Shown here in pieces: positions 1 to 9,050 of a stretch of 64,000 nucleotides of DNA. The translations under genes were made by a program, and so were the position numbers. The notes beneath the pieces were generated by a model. It made no database searches, had not been told where the DNA came from, and saw nothing but the letters and a program-made list of their open reading frames with translations. Origin of the DNA: Acinetobacter gandensis (GTDB lineage Bacteria > Pseudomonadota > Gammaproteobacteria > Pseudomonadales > Moraxellaceae); assembly GCF_001678755.1 (NCBI RefSeq), contig NZ_LZDS01000030.1:60870-124869 (forward strand), written 5' to 3'. Within the stretch, counting starts at the first letter, position 1, and the number at the start of each line of letters is the position of its first letter.

Positions 1-288
1 ATCATCAAATGTAATCGCAACGGTCTTCTCTGGGTGTTTTCCCCAATTTTCCTGTAATTCTTGCATGGTCACAAAATGAAAGCCTTCCGATTTTAACCAT
101 GAAATTTGTTCTTCAAAGGCATCAGGCTTTACACGTAATTTATTGAACTTTGCACCATCAATATGCTCTCGAACCATGTGGTACATCAGAACTCGTGGCT
201 TTTTCCAGTCTACAGCAGGTTTCCACCACGCATACTTATAGCTAAATAGCACCATTAATACGATTAAAATCAGGAGAAGAAATATCAC
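1..288 (-). CDS. Polysaccharide deacetylase family protein (N-terminal part, runs off window)
   Basis: The minus-strand frame is open from a GTG at 288 to the window edge, giving 96 codons. It starts with a hydrophobic N-terminal anchor (about residues 1-16), then a conserved segment with RVLMYHMV, and reaches VAITFDD at the edge. The TFDD motif is the first metal-binding motif (MT1) of the NodB/polysaccharide deacetylase fold (CE4 esterases), which remove N-acetyl groups from cell-surface sugars. A stop codon two codons upstream of the GTG limits the start choice. The catalytic core lies outside the window. Position next to ilvE, with other surface-sugar genes, fits the Acinetobacter LOS outer-core locus, which often carries a polysaccharide deacetylase gene. 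Confidence 0.8.
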   Translation of the reverse strand, partial: MIFLLLILIVLMVLFSYKYAWWKPAVDWKKPRVLMYHMVREHIDGAKFNKLRVKPDAFEEQISWLKSEGFHFVTMQELQENWGKHPEKTVAITFDD

Positions 289-372
289 AGGCTAACCCAC
301 TATAAATACTATGACTATGTTGCCATAGCCGCTTAGAGTTTAACAGTCAGACTCGGTAAATACATACTGCCA

Positions 373-1842
373 CTACTGCCCCTTTAAGCTGTTATAAGAA
401 ATATAATCGTCCCAATCAAAAACGGTAACGTTTTTATTATCGGGTATCGTTTCTAAATGACGTTTTCCATTTAAAAGTGGGGTTTGAATACCAAGTAAGC
501 CAGCATATATGTTCATATAGTCATACCCACTGATCGTTTTTTTATACTCAATTTTGTTTTTTGCATCACTGGTTAATACAAAAAATGGCACTTGATAATT
601 ATCTTTATATTCATTATCAACATGATATGAATCTTCATCCACAGTCATTCCGTGATCTGAAAAATAATTAATACTAAAACTACGCTGTGCTGTATTTAAT
701 ACTGAGTAGGTTTGCTCAACAAACTGATCAAGCTTATTTATAGAAGATAAATAACAATCTATTTTCTCAGGCTTAGACATATACAAACGTGGTGCATCAA
801 ATAAACGTTCACAGGCATCTGGGTGTGAACCCATCATGTGCACAAAAAATACATTTTTTTGATTCGGGTATTTTTTAACTTGTTCTTGAAGGATATCCAG
901 CATTTTCATGTCATCAATATTACTCGACATGTAATTACCACTCTTTAAAAAGAATTGGTGATCTGCATGAATGGCTATTTTAGATATTGCAGTATCATTT
1001 TTACCCATAAATCCTTGATTAGAAATCCAGACCGTGTTGTAACCTGCTTGTTTTGCTAAAGTGACCACGTTCATTGCAATTTGCGGATTCTTGTCTTGGT
1101 CAATCTTTGCTAATGTTCGAGTTAAACTAGTGACAGTATTTGGTGCTGTCGCAATATAATGATCTACAACTTTTAGCGGCATTCTACTTAAAAATGGTGT
1201 CGTTTTTTCTGCATAGCCATAAAGTGATAGGTAATCTCTCTGAACACTTTCTCCGATGATAATCACTTGATTGTCATATACAGCATCAACCTTTTGTATC
1301 TTCCAATCTACTATTTGGCTATTATCTTCTAATAGCTTCGCTTCTTCTTGCTTATATTTCACTGTTGCCAATGCAGCTTGAATCCCAAAAATACTGATCC
1401 CATTTACTAAAAAGATGAGTGCTAAAATTACTTTTTTATAGCTACTTTGCTTTTGACTATCAAAAATAAATAAATAACAACTCAGGGCAAAAAATAAGAT
1501 AAAGGCAAAAATAATAAATTGAGGTTCGATAACTGTTAGAAATTCGAAGACCTCATTGGTATTACTTTGAAACATCGAAGCAACAATGCCTAAAGACATA
1601 TGGCCTTGTAATATTCCAGTACCACTTGCAATATAAAGACAAATAAAGAAAAAAATTACAAGAAAACTTGCTTTTATTATTTTATTTTTTAACTGCTTAA
1701 CTGCGATAAAAAAAAATGTACTCGATAGCACCATCACAAAAAATAAGGGTGCATCTTTTATTTCAGATAAATAATCCCAAAAGCCTAAACCAACACAAAA
1801 CCCAATTGATAGAAGAAAAGGAAACAAATAGGTTTTTAGCAT
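373..1842 (-). CDS. Sulfatase-fold phosphoethanolamine transferase-like membrane protein
   Basis: The 489-residue protein has about five N-terminal membrane segments within residues 1-160 and a C-terminal alkaline-phosphatase/sulfatase-type domain, the EptA/EptC/MCR layout. The expected metal and catalytic positions are visible: GES at about 197-199 (the metal-binding Glu), APNT at about 233-236 (candidate nucleophile Thr), GSHP near 339-342 and SDHG near 395-398. Such enzymes move phosphoethanolamine from phosphatidylethanolamine onto lipid A, core sugar or other surface glycans, with the catalytic domain in the periplasm. The gene is AT-rich and sits between a deacetylase and the ELM1-family gene, suggesting an LOS-core target. 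The acceptor cannot be told from sequence, and it is not close enough to the classical polymyxin-linked PmrC to use that name. Confidence 0.75.
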   Translation of the reverse strand: MLKTYLFPFLLSIGFCVGLGFWDYLSEIKDAPLFFVMVLSSTFFFIAVKQLKNKIIKASFLVIFFFICLYIASGTGILQGHMSLGIVASMFQSNTNEVFEFLTVIEPQFIIFAFILFFALSCYLFIFDSQKQSSYKKVILALIFLVNGISIFGIQAALATVKYKQEEAKLLEDNSQIVDWKIQKVDAVYDNQVIIIGESVQRDYLSLYGYAEKTTPFLSRMPLKVVDHYIATAPNTVTSLTRTLAKIDQDKNPQIAMNVVTLAKQAGYNTVWISNQGFMGKNDTAISKIAIHADHQFFLKSGNYMSSNIDDMKMLDILQEQVKKYPNQKNVFFVHMMGSHPDACERLFDAPRLYMSKPEKIDCYLSSINKLDQFVEQTYSVLNTAQRSFSINYFSDHGMTVDEDSYHVDNEYKDNYQVPFFVLTSDAKNKIEYKKTISGYDYMNIYAGLLGIQTPLLNGKRHLETIPDNKNVTVFDWDDYISYNSLKGQ

Positions 1843-1930
1843 TGACCCGACAACCCTGTAATATTATTCAAACATTTTCTTGATAGAGTTAAATGTTTGT
1901 AGAAATTTTTCGTCGGGTATTATCTATAGT

Positions 1931-2824
1931 TTAGCCATCTAGTACAATGCTCTTTGCAATCCGATCAGCCTCTTTAAACAAAGTTGGCTGAGCTAAGCCT
2001 TGAATATTTATATCTGTAGATACCAATCTTTTATTTAAAATCAAATCGATCGATGCCGTAATTCGATCTTCCTGTAAACGATCTATTTCAATCACTCCAA
2101 CTTTACACCCAGCAGTCATGGCTTCATAAATCATCGAAACACTGTCTTCCGTAACCCAAACCGCTTCGGCTTTTTGCATTTCTTCAAAAATCCAACCTTG
2201 CGGAGTGTCTTCAACTGGGAAAATCTGTACTTTTTCAATATTCTTTAACTGCTTTAATTCTGCTAAAAACGCTTTCGGGGTGCGCCGTGAAGTAGTCAAA
2301 ATGATTTCTGAATTTGGATTCTGCTCGACTATCTGTTCAATCGCTTGGAGCACTTTAGCTGTATTCCACTGATGGCGTTTTGACGAACCACCTAGTGCAA
2401 TAAGTACCCGCCCCATTTGATGTCGCCCCTCATCAACAATTGGATTTAAAGCCCCTTGCGTAATCAAAATCTTTTTGGAAGCTGCCATACCGTCATGCTC
2501 TGGTATTACACTATAGTCAAACCAGGCCACTGGCAAACTTGGCTTCATTAAAATGACAGTTTTAGCCTGCTTATAAACCTGACCCAATAACCACACACGA
2601 AAATGAGTATGGCTCCCTACACCAAAAATATAAGTCGGGACTTGCTGAATAGCTTTTACTTGATGACTAAAAACACCCGATAACAAAGTTGCTACTGGCA
2701 AATCATCAATCGATATTTCTTGAAAAGTAACAGTCGATGTATATTGACGCTGCATAGCTTTAAATAACCCTAAGGCTTGTGAGCGATGTCCGGCTTTACC
2801 ATCACTGACATAAACAATATGCAT
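1931..2824 (-). CDS. ELM1-family (mitochondrial fission ELM1-like) protein, predicted nucleotide-sugar-binding fold
   Basis: A 297-residue protein starting at the ATG at 2824 (MHIVYVSDGKAGH). An upstream in-frame extension to 2893 exists, but it runs through the ilvE terminator, and a GGAA ribosome-binding site precedes 2824. The N-terminal DGKAGH and the C-terminal VTEDSVSMIYEA pattern are typical of the bacterial Mito_fiss_Elm1 family, whose fold resembles GT-B glycosyltransferases. The biochemical role in bacteria is not established. In Acinetobacter this gene commonly lies between ilvE and the outer-core genes, so a link to LOS or envelope sugar metabolism is an inference from context. 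The final DG residues and stop are followed directly by the sulfatase-like gene. Confidence 0.75.
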   Translation of the reverse strand: MHIVYVSDGKAGHRSQALGLFKAMQRQYTSTVTFQEISIDDLPVATLLSGVFSHQVKAIQQVPTYIFGVGSHTHFRVWLLGQVYKQAKTVILMKPSLPVAWFDYSVIPEHDGMAASKKILITQGALNPIVDEGRHQMGRVLIALGGSSKRHQWNTAKVLQAIEQIVEQNPNSEIILTTSRRTPKAFLAELKQLKNIEKVQIFPVEDTPQGWIFEEMQKAEAVWVTEDSVSMIYEAMTAGCKVGVIEIDRLQEDRITASIDLILNKRLVSTDINIQGLAQPTLFKEADRIAKSIVLDG

Positions 2825-2856
2825 AGTCACTTTCCAATCTTTCAATAATCTAAGGC

Positions 2857-2890
2857 CATAAAAAAAGGCGAAACTTTCATTTCGCCTTTC
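2857..2890 (-). terminator. Intrinsic terminator after ilvE
   Basis: Arms AAAGGCGAAA (2864-2873) and TTTCGCCTTT (2880-2889) form a perfect 10-bp hairpin with a 6-nt loop. Read on the minus strand it is followed by a run of T. It lies 18 bp after the ilvE stop and within the upstream extension of the ELM1-family frame, which argues for the later start of that gene. Confidence 0.85.
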
Positions 2891-2907
2891 CATCTTAACC
2901 GATCAAC

Positions 2908-3834
2908 TTATTTTACGTAAGTTAACCAGTGTGCATATTTAGGGTCTTTACCCTGAACAGCATTAAAGAATGCAGTTTGAATTTGCTCAGTAATTGGGCC
3001 ACGACGACCTTCACCAATTTGACGATCATCATATTCACGGATTGGTGTTACTTCAGCTGCTGTACCTGTGAAGAATGCTTCATCTGCAATGTAGAATTCA
3101 TCACGTGTAATACGACGTTCAACCACTTCAAAGCCAAGGTCTTTGGCAATTGTAATGATTGTTTGACGTGTAATACCATCAAGTGCACCACCCGCAATAT
3201 CAGGGGTATGAATCACACCATCACGTACAAGGAATACGTTTTCACCTGAACCTTGGCATACATAGCCTTGCGGATCTAAAAGCATTGCTTCGTCATAACC
3301 CGCATGTGCTACTTCTTGATGTGCAAGAATCGACAAAGTGTAGTTACCAGATGCTTTTGCTTTACACATCGTCACGTTTGGATGGTGATGCGTAAATGAC
3401 GATGTTTTAACGCGAATACCCTTCGCCATCGCTTCTTCGCCAAGGTATGCACCCCAGCTCCAAGCCGCAACAACTGCATGAATTGTATTATCTGTCGCAG
3501 CGATACCTAATTTTTCAGAACCGATGAAAATAATTGGACGCAAGTAACAAGACGCTAAGTTATTTTCACGAACAACATCAATTTGTGCTTGTTCTAATGC
3601 TGCGTGATCAAATGGAACATTCATTTGATAGATTTTTGCAGAATTTAGAAGACGCTTAGTGTGTTCTTTTAAACGGAAAATAGCCGTTCCATTCGGAGTT
3701 TCATAAGCACGGACACCTTCAAACACACCCATGCTGTAATGCAAGGTATGTGTTAATACGTGGGTTTTCGCCTCACGCCAGTCAACCAATTGTCCATCTT
3801 GCCAAATAAAACCATCACGATCAGCCAAGTTCAT
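2908..3834 (-). CDS. ilvE: Branched-chain amino acid aminotransferase
   Basis: A 308-residue fold-type IV PLP aminotransferase that interconverts Leu, Ile and Val with their 2-oxo acids using glutamate/2-oxoglutarate. KASGNYTLS (about 158-166) contains the PLP lysine, and QGSGENVF and GITRQTI motifs bind cofactor phosphate. The ATG at 3834 was chosen because GGAG lies 8 nt upstream; an in-frame GTG at 3843 would sit almost on top of that site. It follows glnE by 18 bp and is probably co-transcribed with it, ending at the hairpin at 2857-2890. ilvE is the known chromosomal landmark at one side of the Acinetobacter LOS outer-core (OC) locus, with aspS on the other side. Confidence 0.95.
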   Translation of the reverse strand: MNLADRDGFIWQDGQLVDWREAKTHVLTHTLHYSMGVFEGVRAYETPNGTAIFRLKEHTKRLLNSAKIYQMNVPFDHAALEQAQIDVVRENNLASCYLRPIIFIGSEKLGIAATDNTIHAVVAAWSWGAYLGEEAMAKGIRVKTSSFTHHHPNVTMCKAKASGNYTLSILAHQEVAHAGYDEAMLLDPQGYVCQGSGENVFLVRDGVIHTPDIAGGALDGITRQTIITIAKDLGFEVVERRITRDEFYIADEAFFTGTAAEVTPIREYDDRQIGEGRRGPITEQIQTAFFNAVQGKDPKYAHWLTYVK

Positions 3835-3852
3835 GGCACACACTCCAAATTT

Positions 3853-6612
3853 TTATACACAGTCATTTTTATCCAGTGCCGAAATAGCAGCTGGATCAAT
3901 TAATCTTTGCCATAGCTTGCAAACGACCACTCGGGTATCGCGCCAGTCGTCAGCTGAAACTTGCATGGATTGATTCGCAAGTGCTAGACGATGGCTCTCG
4001 GCTCGTTCACGGAGATAAGCTTGAATCAATGCTGTCGCATCGGCGCTGGATAAGCAATCCGTTCTTGCGGCATCCTCAAGGATTCGTACGTTGTCAGAGT
4101 AATGGGCGAGATCGGGATTCGACCCACTCCATGCTAATACTGCATACTGTGCCATAAATTCGATGTCAACGATACCACCTGCATCTTGTTTTAAATGAAA
4201 AATTCCATCTTTTTGCTGTTCTTTAGAAGAGCCTAAATGGTCTTTCATTTTTTGACGCATTTTCAGCACTTCTGCACGAACATTCGCCTCATCACGCGTT
4301 TGAGTCAAAATATTACAACGCAGATTTTCAATTTCAACGCGTAAACTATGTTCTCCCGCAATTGTTCTTGCACGAACTAGAGCTTGATGCTCCCATACCC
4401 AAGCATTTTTTTGTTGATATTGTTCAAAGGCTTTTAAGCTTGTGACCAATAAACCAGCTTCACCTGAAGGACGTAAGCGAGTATCCACTTCATATACACG
4501 ACCATCTAAGGTTTGCGTGGTCATCAAAGACATAAATTTTTGCGCAACCCGCATAGCAAACTCAAATCCACTGATTGGCTTCTGCCCATCTGTATCTGCT
4601 TGTTCATCCATAAAGTGAATAAACACCAAATCTAAGTCAGAGCCATAACCAAGCTCAATACCACCTACCTTGCCATAGCCAATAACAGCAAAAGCGGTAT
4701 GGTCGTTTGAACAGCGTTGACCTTGTGCATCGACAGGAAAGCCATGCTTTTTAGCCACAATTTGATAGGCTAAATGCAATGCCGCATTCACAGATACTTC
4801 TGCAATATCGGTCAAAGCATCAGACACTTTCATTAAAGGGCTTTCTGCCAATACGTCACTTGCAGCCACAGCCAAAACATTGGATTTTTTAAATAACCGC
4901 AGTACACGCATTTGATCTTCAACTTGATCAATCTCAATGCGCAGCAATTGTTGACGCAGTGAGTCTTCTAAGTCTTTGCGCTTGGGTAACTCAAAATCCA
5001 TGGACAGGAACTCATCCAATAAAACTGGATAATGTGTTAACTCCTCGCAAATCCATGGGCTGACTGTTGCCATTTTGACTAAACGTTGCAACGCACCTTT
5101 ACTTTCAATCAACATGACCAAATAAACGGTACGACGCATGACCGACTCTACCAAAGGCATCAAACGTAGCAAAGCCGTTTGTGGCTTATCTGACTGTAAA
5201 ATGGCTTCAATGAGATGCGGCCAAAAGGTTTTTAACCGCTGTACAGCTTTTGCTGGCAATTTTTTTAAGGCATGGCCATACCAAAACTCATGAATTAGAT
5301 TCTTAGCATCATCATCAAGAACTTCATTCAATTGTGCTTCAAGCTGGCTAAAACTCTCAACCAATGGGTCTGGTTCTTTTTCTTTAATCAAATGCTCAAA
5401 TTGATAGATGACTTTTGAGCGTTTTTGATTGAGCACCTCTAGAAACTCATCCCATGTTGAAAAACCAAGTGTATCCAAGATTCGTTGACGTGGTTCATCT
5501 TCATGCGGCAAGGACTGAGTTTGCTGATCATTTAAGGCTTGAATGGCGTGCTCTATACGACGCAAGAATAAGTAGGCATCTTCCAGTTCATTGACAGCCG
5601 TTTTCTCCAGCAACCCCACTTCGCCTAGGTGATGCAAACTCACTAAACATTGGCGATCTTGTAACTCTAGTTTTGAGCCACCGTAAATTAACTGAAAGAC
5701 TTGTACGATAAATTCAACTTCACGAATCCCGCCTGCCCCTAATTTAATATCATCTTCAATATTACGGCGCAGAACCTCACGTTCAATCATTGCTTTCATT
5801 TCACGCATGGCTTCAAAAGCAGTGTAATCAACGTATTTTCGGAATACAAAAGGACGTGTCATTTCAAGAAGCTCATCTCCTTCTTTACCACCTGTCACGA
5901 TACGCGCTTTAATCCAAGCATAGCGCTCCCATTCGCGGCCATGTTGGCTGAGATACTTTTCTAATGCAGCATGACTAATCGCTAAAGCAGAGCCATCCCC
6001 CCACGGACGAAGACGCATATCCACACGGAAAACAAAACCATCAGCGGTAATGTGATCCAGTAAATAAATCAGTTTTTGTCCCCACAAAATACAGAACTGC
6101 TGTACATCAATACATTTTCGCCCATTGGCTTCACCCTGTTCATCAAAAGCAAAAATCAGGTCAATATCACTGGACAGATTTAACTCTTGTGCACCAAGCT
6201 TACCCATCGCAACGACAATTAAATCTTGCACATTGCCTTTATAACCCACAGGTTCACCATGTTTGGCAACCAATGGAATACGCGCAAAATCTTTGGCAGC
6301 GCAAATCGATACATCCGCAAAATCAGAAAGCTCACGAGTTAAAGTAACAACATCGGTTAATTGATTGGCATCTTGCCAAATCCAACGAAACATTAAACGC
6401 GCTCGAAGTACACGAAGTTCGCGCATCCACATGGTTTCATCAGTAATTTGATCTAATGTTTGGGAAACATAATCTTGAATTTGCTGGGTACTCAATGATG
6501 TTAAGTACTGATCAATTGCATAGTCTTGTTCTAAACTTTTTTGATGGATGCCTAACACCTGTTCAGCATATTGACTGGCACGTAATGTTTTCTGCAATTG
6601 CTGCACATTCAT
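3853..6612 (-). CDS. glnE: Bifunctional glutamine synthetase adenylyltransferase/adenylyl-removing enzyme
   Basis: A 919-residue protein, slightly shorter than the roughly 946-residue E. coli enzyme. It carries the two nucleotidyltransferase modules of GlnE: an N-terminal one (GKLGAQELN then SSDIDLIF, about residues 152-170) and a C-terminal one (GYGKVGGIEL then GSDLDLVF, about 645-665), each with the metal-binding D-x-D. In the family, the N-terminal half removes and the C-terminal half adds AMP on glutamine synthetase, under control of PII and glutamine. No glutamine synthetase or PII gene is next to it. The ATG at 6612 is kept; the nearest purine-rich site (AGGG) is rather far upstream, so the start is less certain than the family. 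Confidence 0.95.
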   Translation of the reverse strand: MNVQQLQKTLRASQYAEQVLGIHQKSLEQDYAIDQYLTSLSTQQIQDYVSQTLDQITDETMWMRELRVLRARLMFRWIWQDANQLTDVVTLTRELSDFADVSICAAKDFARIPLVAKHGEPVGYKGNVQDLIVVAMGKLGAQELNLSSDIDLIFAFDEQGEANGRKCIDVQQFCILWGQKLIYLLDHITADGFVFRVDMRLRPWGDGSALAISHAALEKYLSQHGREWERYAWIKARIVTGGKEGDELLEMTRPFVFRKYVDYTAFEAMREMKAMIEREVLRRNIEDDIKLGAGGIREVEFIVQVFQLIYGGSKLELQDRQCLVSLHHLGEVGLLEKTAVNELEDAYLFLRRIEHAIQALNDQQTQSLPHEDEPRQRILDTLGFSTWDEFLEVLNQKRSKVIYQFEHLIKEKEPDPLVESFSQLEAQLNEVLDDDAKNLIHEFWYGHALKKLPAKAVQRLKTFWPHLIEAILQSDKPQTALLRLMPLVESVMRRTVYLVMLIESKGALQRLVKMATVSPWICEELTHYPVLLDEFLSMDFELPKRKDLEDSLRQQLLRIEIDQVEDQMRVLRLFKKSNVLAVAASDVLAESPLMKVSDALTDIAEVSVNAALHLAYQIVAKKHGFPVDAQGQRCSNDHTAFAVIGYGKVGGIELGYGSDLDLVFIHFMDEQADTDGQKPISGFEFAMRVAQKFMSLMTTQTLDGRVYEVDTRLRPSGEAGLLVTSLKAFEQYQQKNAWVWEHQALVRARTIAGEHSLRVEIENLRCNILTQTRDEANVRAEVLKMRQKMKDHLGSSKEQQKDGIFHLKQDAGGIVDIEFMAQYAVLAWSGSNPDLAHYSDNVRILEDAARTDCLSSADATALIQAYLRERAESHRLALANQSMQVSADDWRDTRVVVCKLWQRLIDPAAISALDKNDCV

Positions 6613-6699
6613 TCCACAAACCCTAGCATGATTTTTTTCTAGTTATAACAGCTACAAATGCTCAGGGAAAAGTGTTTTTAGACTTTTATCTCATGCAAA

Positions 6700-7992
6700 C
6701 TAACCATTCACTTGAGTTGCCAGGCATTCTTGCTCATGACTGGCCGCATCCACATTCAAAACATGATGACTACTTGTTGCAGCAGGTAATAGTACTTTAA
6801 AAGTTGTCCCTTCGCCCTCTTTAGAAGTCACCGAGATTTCACCTTGATTTAAATCAACAAAACGTTTACACAGCACCAAACCAAGTCCAGTCCCACGCTC
6901 TCCAGCCGTTCCCTTAATACTTACCGTTAATTTTTGCTGGAATAAATCATCAATTTGAGCTTGAGACATACCTAAACCGGTATCTTGAATGGTCAATAAA
7001 ATTTGCTGTCCAATTTGCTCTGTTGCCAAACGAACTGAGCCGCGACCATCTGTATGTGTAAATTTCAATGCATTGGAGACCAAATTTTGAATTACCGAAG
7101 TCATCATATTGATGTCCGCATTCACTTTCGTGCCAATTGCCACATCATTAATTAAGCGAATATTTTTTTTCACGGCTAAACCATTGAGTACATCACAGAC
7201 AATTTTCGCCGATTGATTTAAATCGAAATTAATAGGGTGATAAACAAAACGTCCGCCTTCCGCCATGGCCCAATTCAACAGACTTTCAAGTAAGTTATAA
7301 GTCGATTGCGTGGTGTCATGTAAATAATCTGCAATATTTTGAATACTAGAATCATCTAAAGTACCACGCTCTTGTGCCAGCACTTCTGAAAAGCCCAATA
7401 GCCCATGAAACGGAGCACGTAAATCATGCGCAATAATTTGAAAAAATTTGGTTTTACTAAAATTCAGAGCTGATTGCTGTTCATACAATTCTTTTAATTC
7501 TGCATTTTCCACACGAAGTTGAATAATATTAACTAAGCTTTGCACAAACTCTTCGACAATTTTTAATTGTTTTTCCTCAAACTGTTCTGTCTGATCATCA
7601 AATAGCATGACCTTACCAATTGAAGCTTGATTATATTTCAAATCAAAAGCCACCATCCTGCGATGACCGACCCCAAGCTGCTTTAAATAAGCACTATAAG
7701 CTGGATAATTCTCTGAACAAGAGTCTATACGTGAATGGTTTTCAAAAAACGTATCAAGATAATCATCATCGGTTTGAGCAAGGAATGCTTTAAGCCCATT
7801 TTCTGAGGCATACCAAATATAAGGCTCATCTTTAAATGCCAAAATTGCGCTATCCGTACCTATCATGCCACGCGCAAATTTTAAAAAATCTTCGACACGA
7901 TTATCGTCAGTGTAGACCCCCATGAGCAAAGACAAGCGGCAGGCAGCTAACAATTCAGTTTGTGATCCAATCTCAAGTAATTGAAGTACCAT
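6700..7992 (-). CDS. Soluble orphan sensor histidine kinase (GAF-like sensor, HisKA, HATPase)
   Basis: A 430-residue kinase with no membrane segment. Residues about 15-160 form a GAF-like sensor region, followed by a short coiled coil (about 160-180). The HisKA helix FFQIIAHDLRAPFHG places the phospho-accepting His near 189. The ATPase domain has an N box (QNLVSNALKF, about 301-310), DTGLGM (about 349-354) and GTGLGLVLC (about 378-386). AGGAG precedes the ATG at 7992. There is no response-regulator gene nearby, so the partner is unknown. A cytoplasmic GAF kinase would be expected to sense an internal signal, but the ligand cannot be predicted. It is transcribed away from the isocitrate dehydrogenase gene across a 1-kb spacer. 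Confidence 0.85.
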   Translation of the reverse strand: MVLQLLEIGSQTELLAACRLSLLMGVYTDDNRVEDFLKFARGMIGTDSAILAFKDEPYIWYASENGLKAFLAQTDDDYLDTFFENHSRIDSCSENYPAYSAYLKQLGVGHRRMVAFDLKYNQASIGKVMLFDDQTEQFEEKQLKIVEEFVQSLVNIIQLRVENAELKELYEQQSALNFSKTKFFQIIAHDLRAPFHGLLGFSEVLAQERGTLDDSSIQNIADYLHDTTQSTYNLLESLLNWAMAEGGRFVYHPINFDLNQSAKIVCDVLNGLAVKKNIRLINDVAIGTKVNADINMMTSVIQNLVSNALKFTHTDGRGSVRLATEQIGQQILLTIQDTGLGMSQAQIDDLFQQKLTVSIKGTAGERGTGLGLVLCKRFVDLNQGEISVTSKEGEGTTFKVLLPAATSSHHVLNVDAASHEQECLATQVNG

Positions 7993-9050
7993 TCATTTGT
8001 TCTCCTAGGCTGATCTTTCAAATAAAAACCAACGACCGTGCTCAAGATTATTAGCAAAATTTATCATTCGACTCAATAACAAAAGCTAACAAAAAGACTA
8101 ATGTCACTTACTTAATTTAATTCCACTTTAAAATATACCAAACGTTAAAATAATTTAATAGAAATATATCCAATATTCATTGTTAATATATTTTTTTTAT
8201 TCATACTAATCAATAGTATAATAAACCAAGTTAAGATGTGTTCACAATATCAAAATTGACTAGATTTTAATATCATTCAATTAACACAATCTAAATAGAA
8301 ACATTCACTTACAGAACACTCAAAAAAACACATACAGAACTTTAGAGATGTATCACAAATTTTGGTGATATTTTCAAAGCATTTTTAGCCTAATGGGACA
8401 AAATCCGCCCATTTTTTATTTCTTGTAGGTTAAACACATTCTTTTAATTTGATTATTTTTTCTTAAAAATACCAATCACGACGATTTATATAAATCATTT
8501 TTTTGACATGGCATACAGAGCTAGCACAGCGATCGCTTTTACGGAGTCAATCTAATTTATTTTTCATCCATAGTATTTTTTGGATACCACGCCTAACGTC
8601 CCAAATTTCCAAATGAAGTTTTTTTACAGTGATTTATCCAGACTTCACAAAAACTGGTGAAGTTATGAACAATTGCGACGAAATGCAGGCAGCAATTAGG
8701 CATTATTTATTTGACGCTATAGCCATATTGTTTTACAAATAAATAAAGCCTGATGAGAAAACCGTATAAATACCAATAAAACTAATCACAATCTAATTGC
8801 TCAATAGTTTAAAACTATGAATGAGCCTTGATTATTCTTAATTTTCAAAATATTGCCCCATTATTGGGCAACGAGTATTTATTTTCGTGTTGTATCATTT
8901 TTCTACGAAATGTCCACATCACTGTATCTTGCGTTGACTGAAAAGCCCTGAACACCGATACTTTCAATGTTTTATTTAAGCAAATCGGTTCGTAGGGGCT
9001 GTGCCATAAGCTCGGCCCTCAAAAACATAATCCAAAGCAAGGGGCTATAT
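7993..9050. other. Long AT-rich intergenic region between histidine kinase and isocitrate dehydrogenase
   Basis: About 1.06 kb with no convincing coding frame. Visible structure: an inverted repeat with arms ACTTCAC (8642-8648) and GTGAAGT (8657-8663); a second with arms TTGCCC (8853-8858) and GGGCAA (8866-8871); and a promoter-like pair at 8934-8962. The rest is AT-rich without recognisable genes. It could hold extended regulation of either divergent gene or a small RNA; nothing in the sequence proves one. Confidence 0.6.
8934..8962 (+). promoter_or_regulatory. Sigma-70-type promoter for isocitrate dehydrogenase
   Basis: TTGACT (8934-8939) and GATACT (8957-8962) are separated by 17 bp, the ideal spacing. 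Transcription would start near 8969, giving a leader of about 80 nt before the ATG at 9051. The inverted repeat TTGCCC/GGGCAA lies about 60 bp upstream and might be a regulator site. Confidence 0.6.

Noticed and set aside
1870..1898. Inverted repeat AAACATTT/AAATGTTT between the sulfatase-like and ELM1-family genes
   Set aside because: AT-only weak stem with no T-run in the right place; not convincing as terminator or operator.
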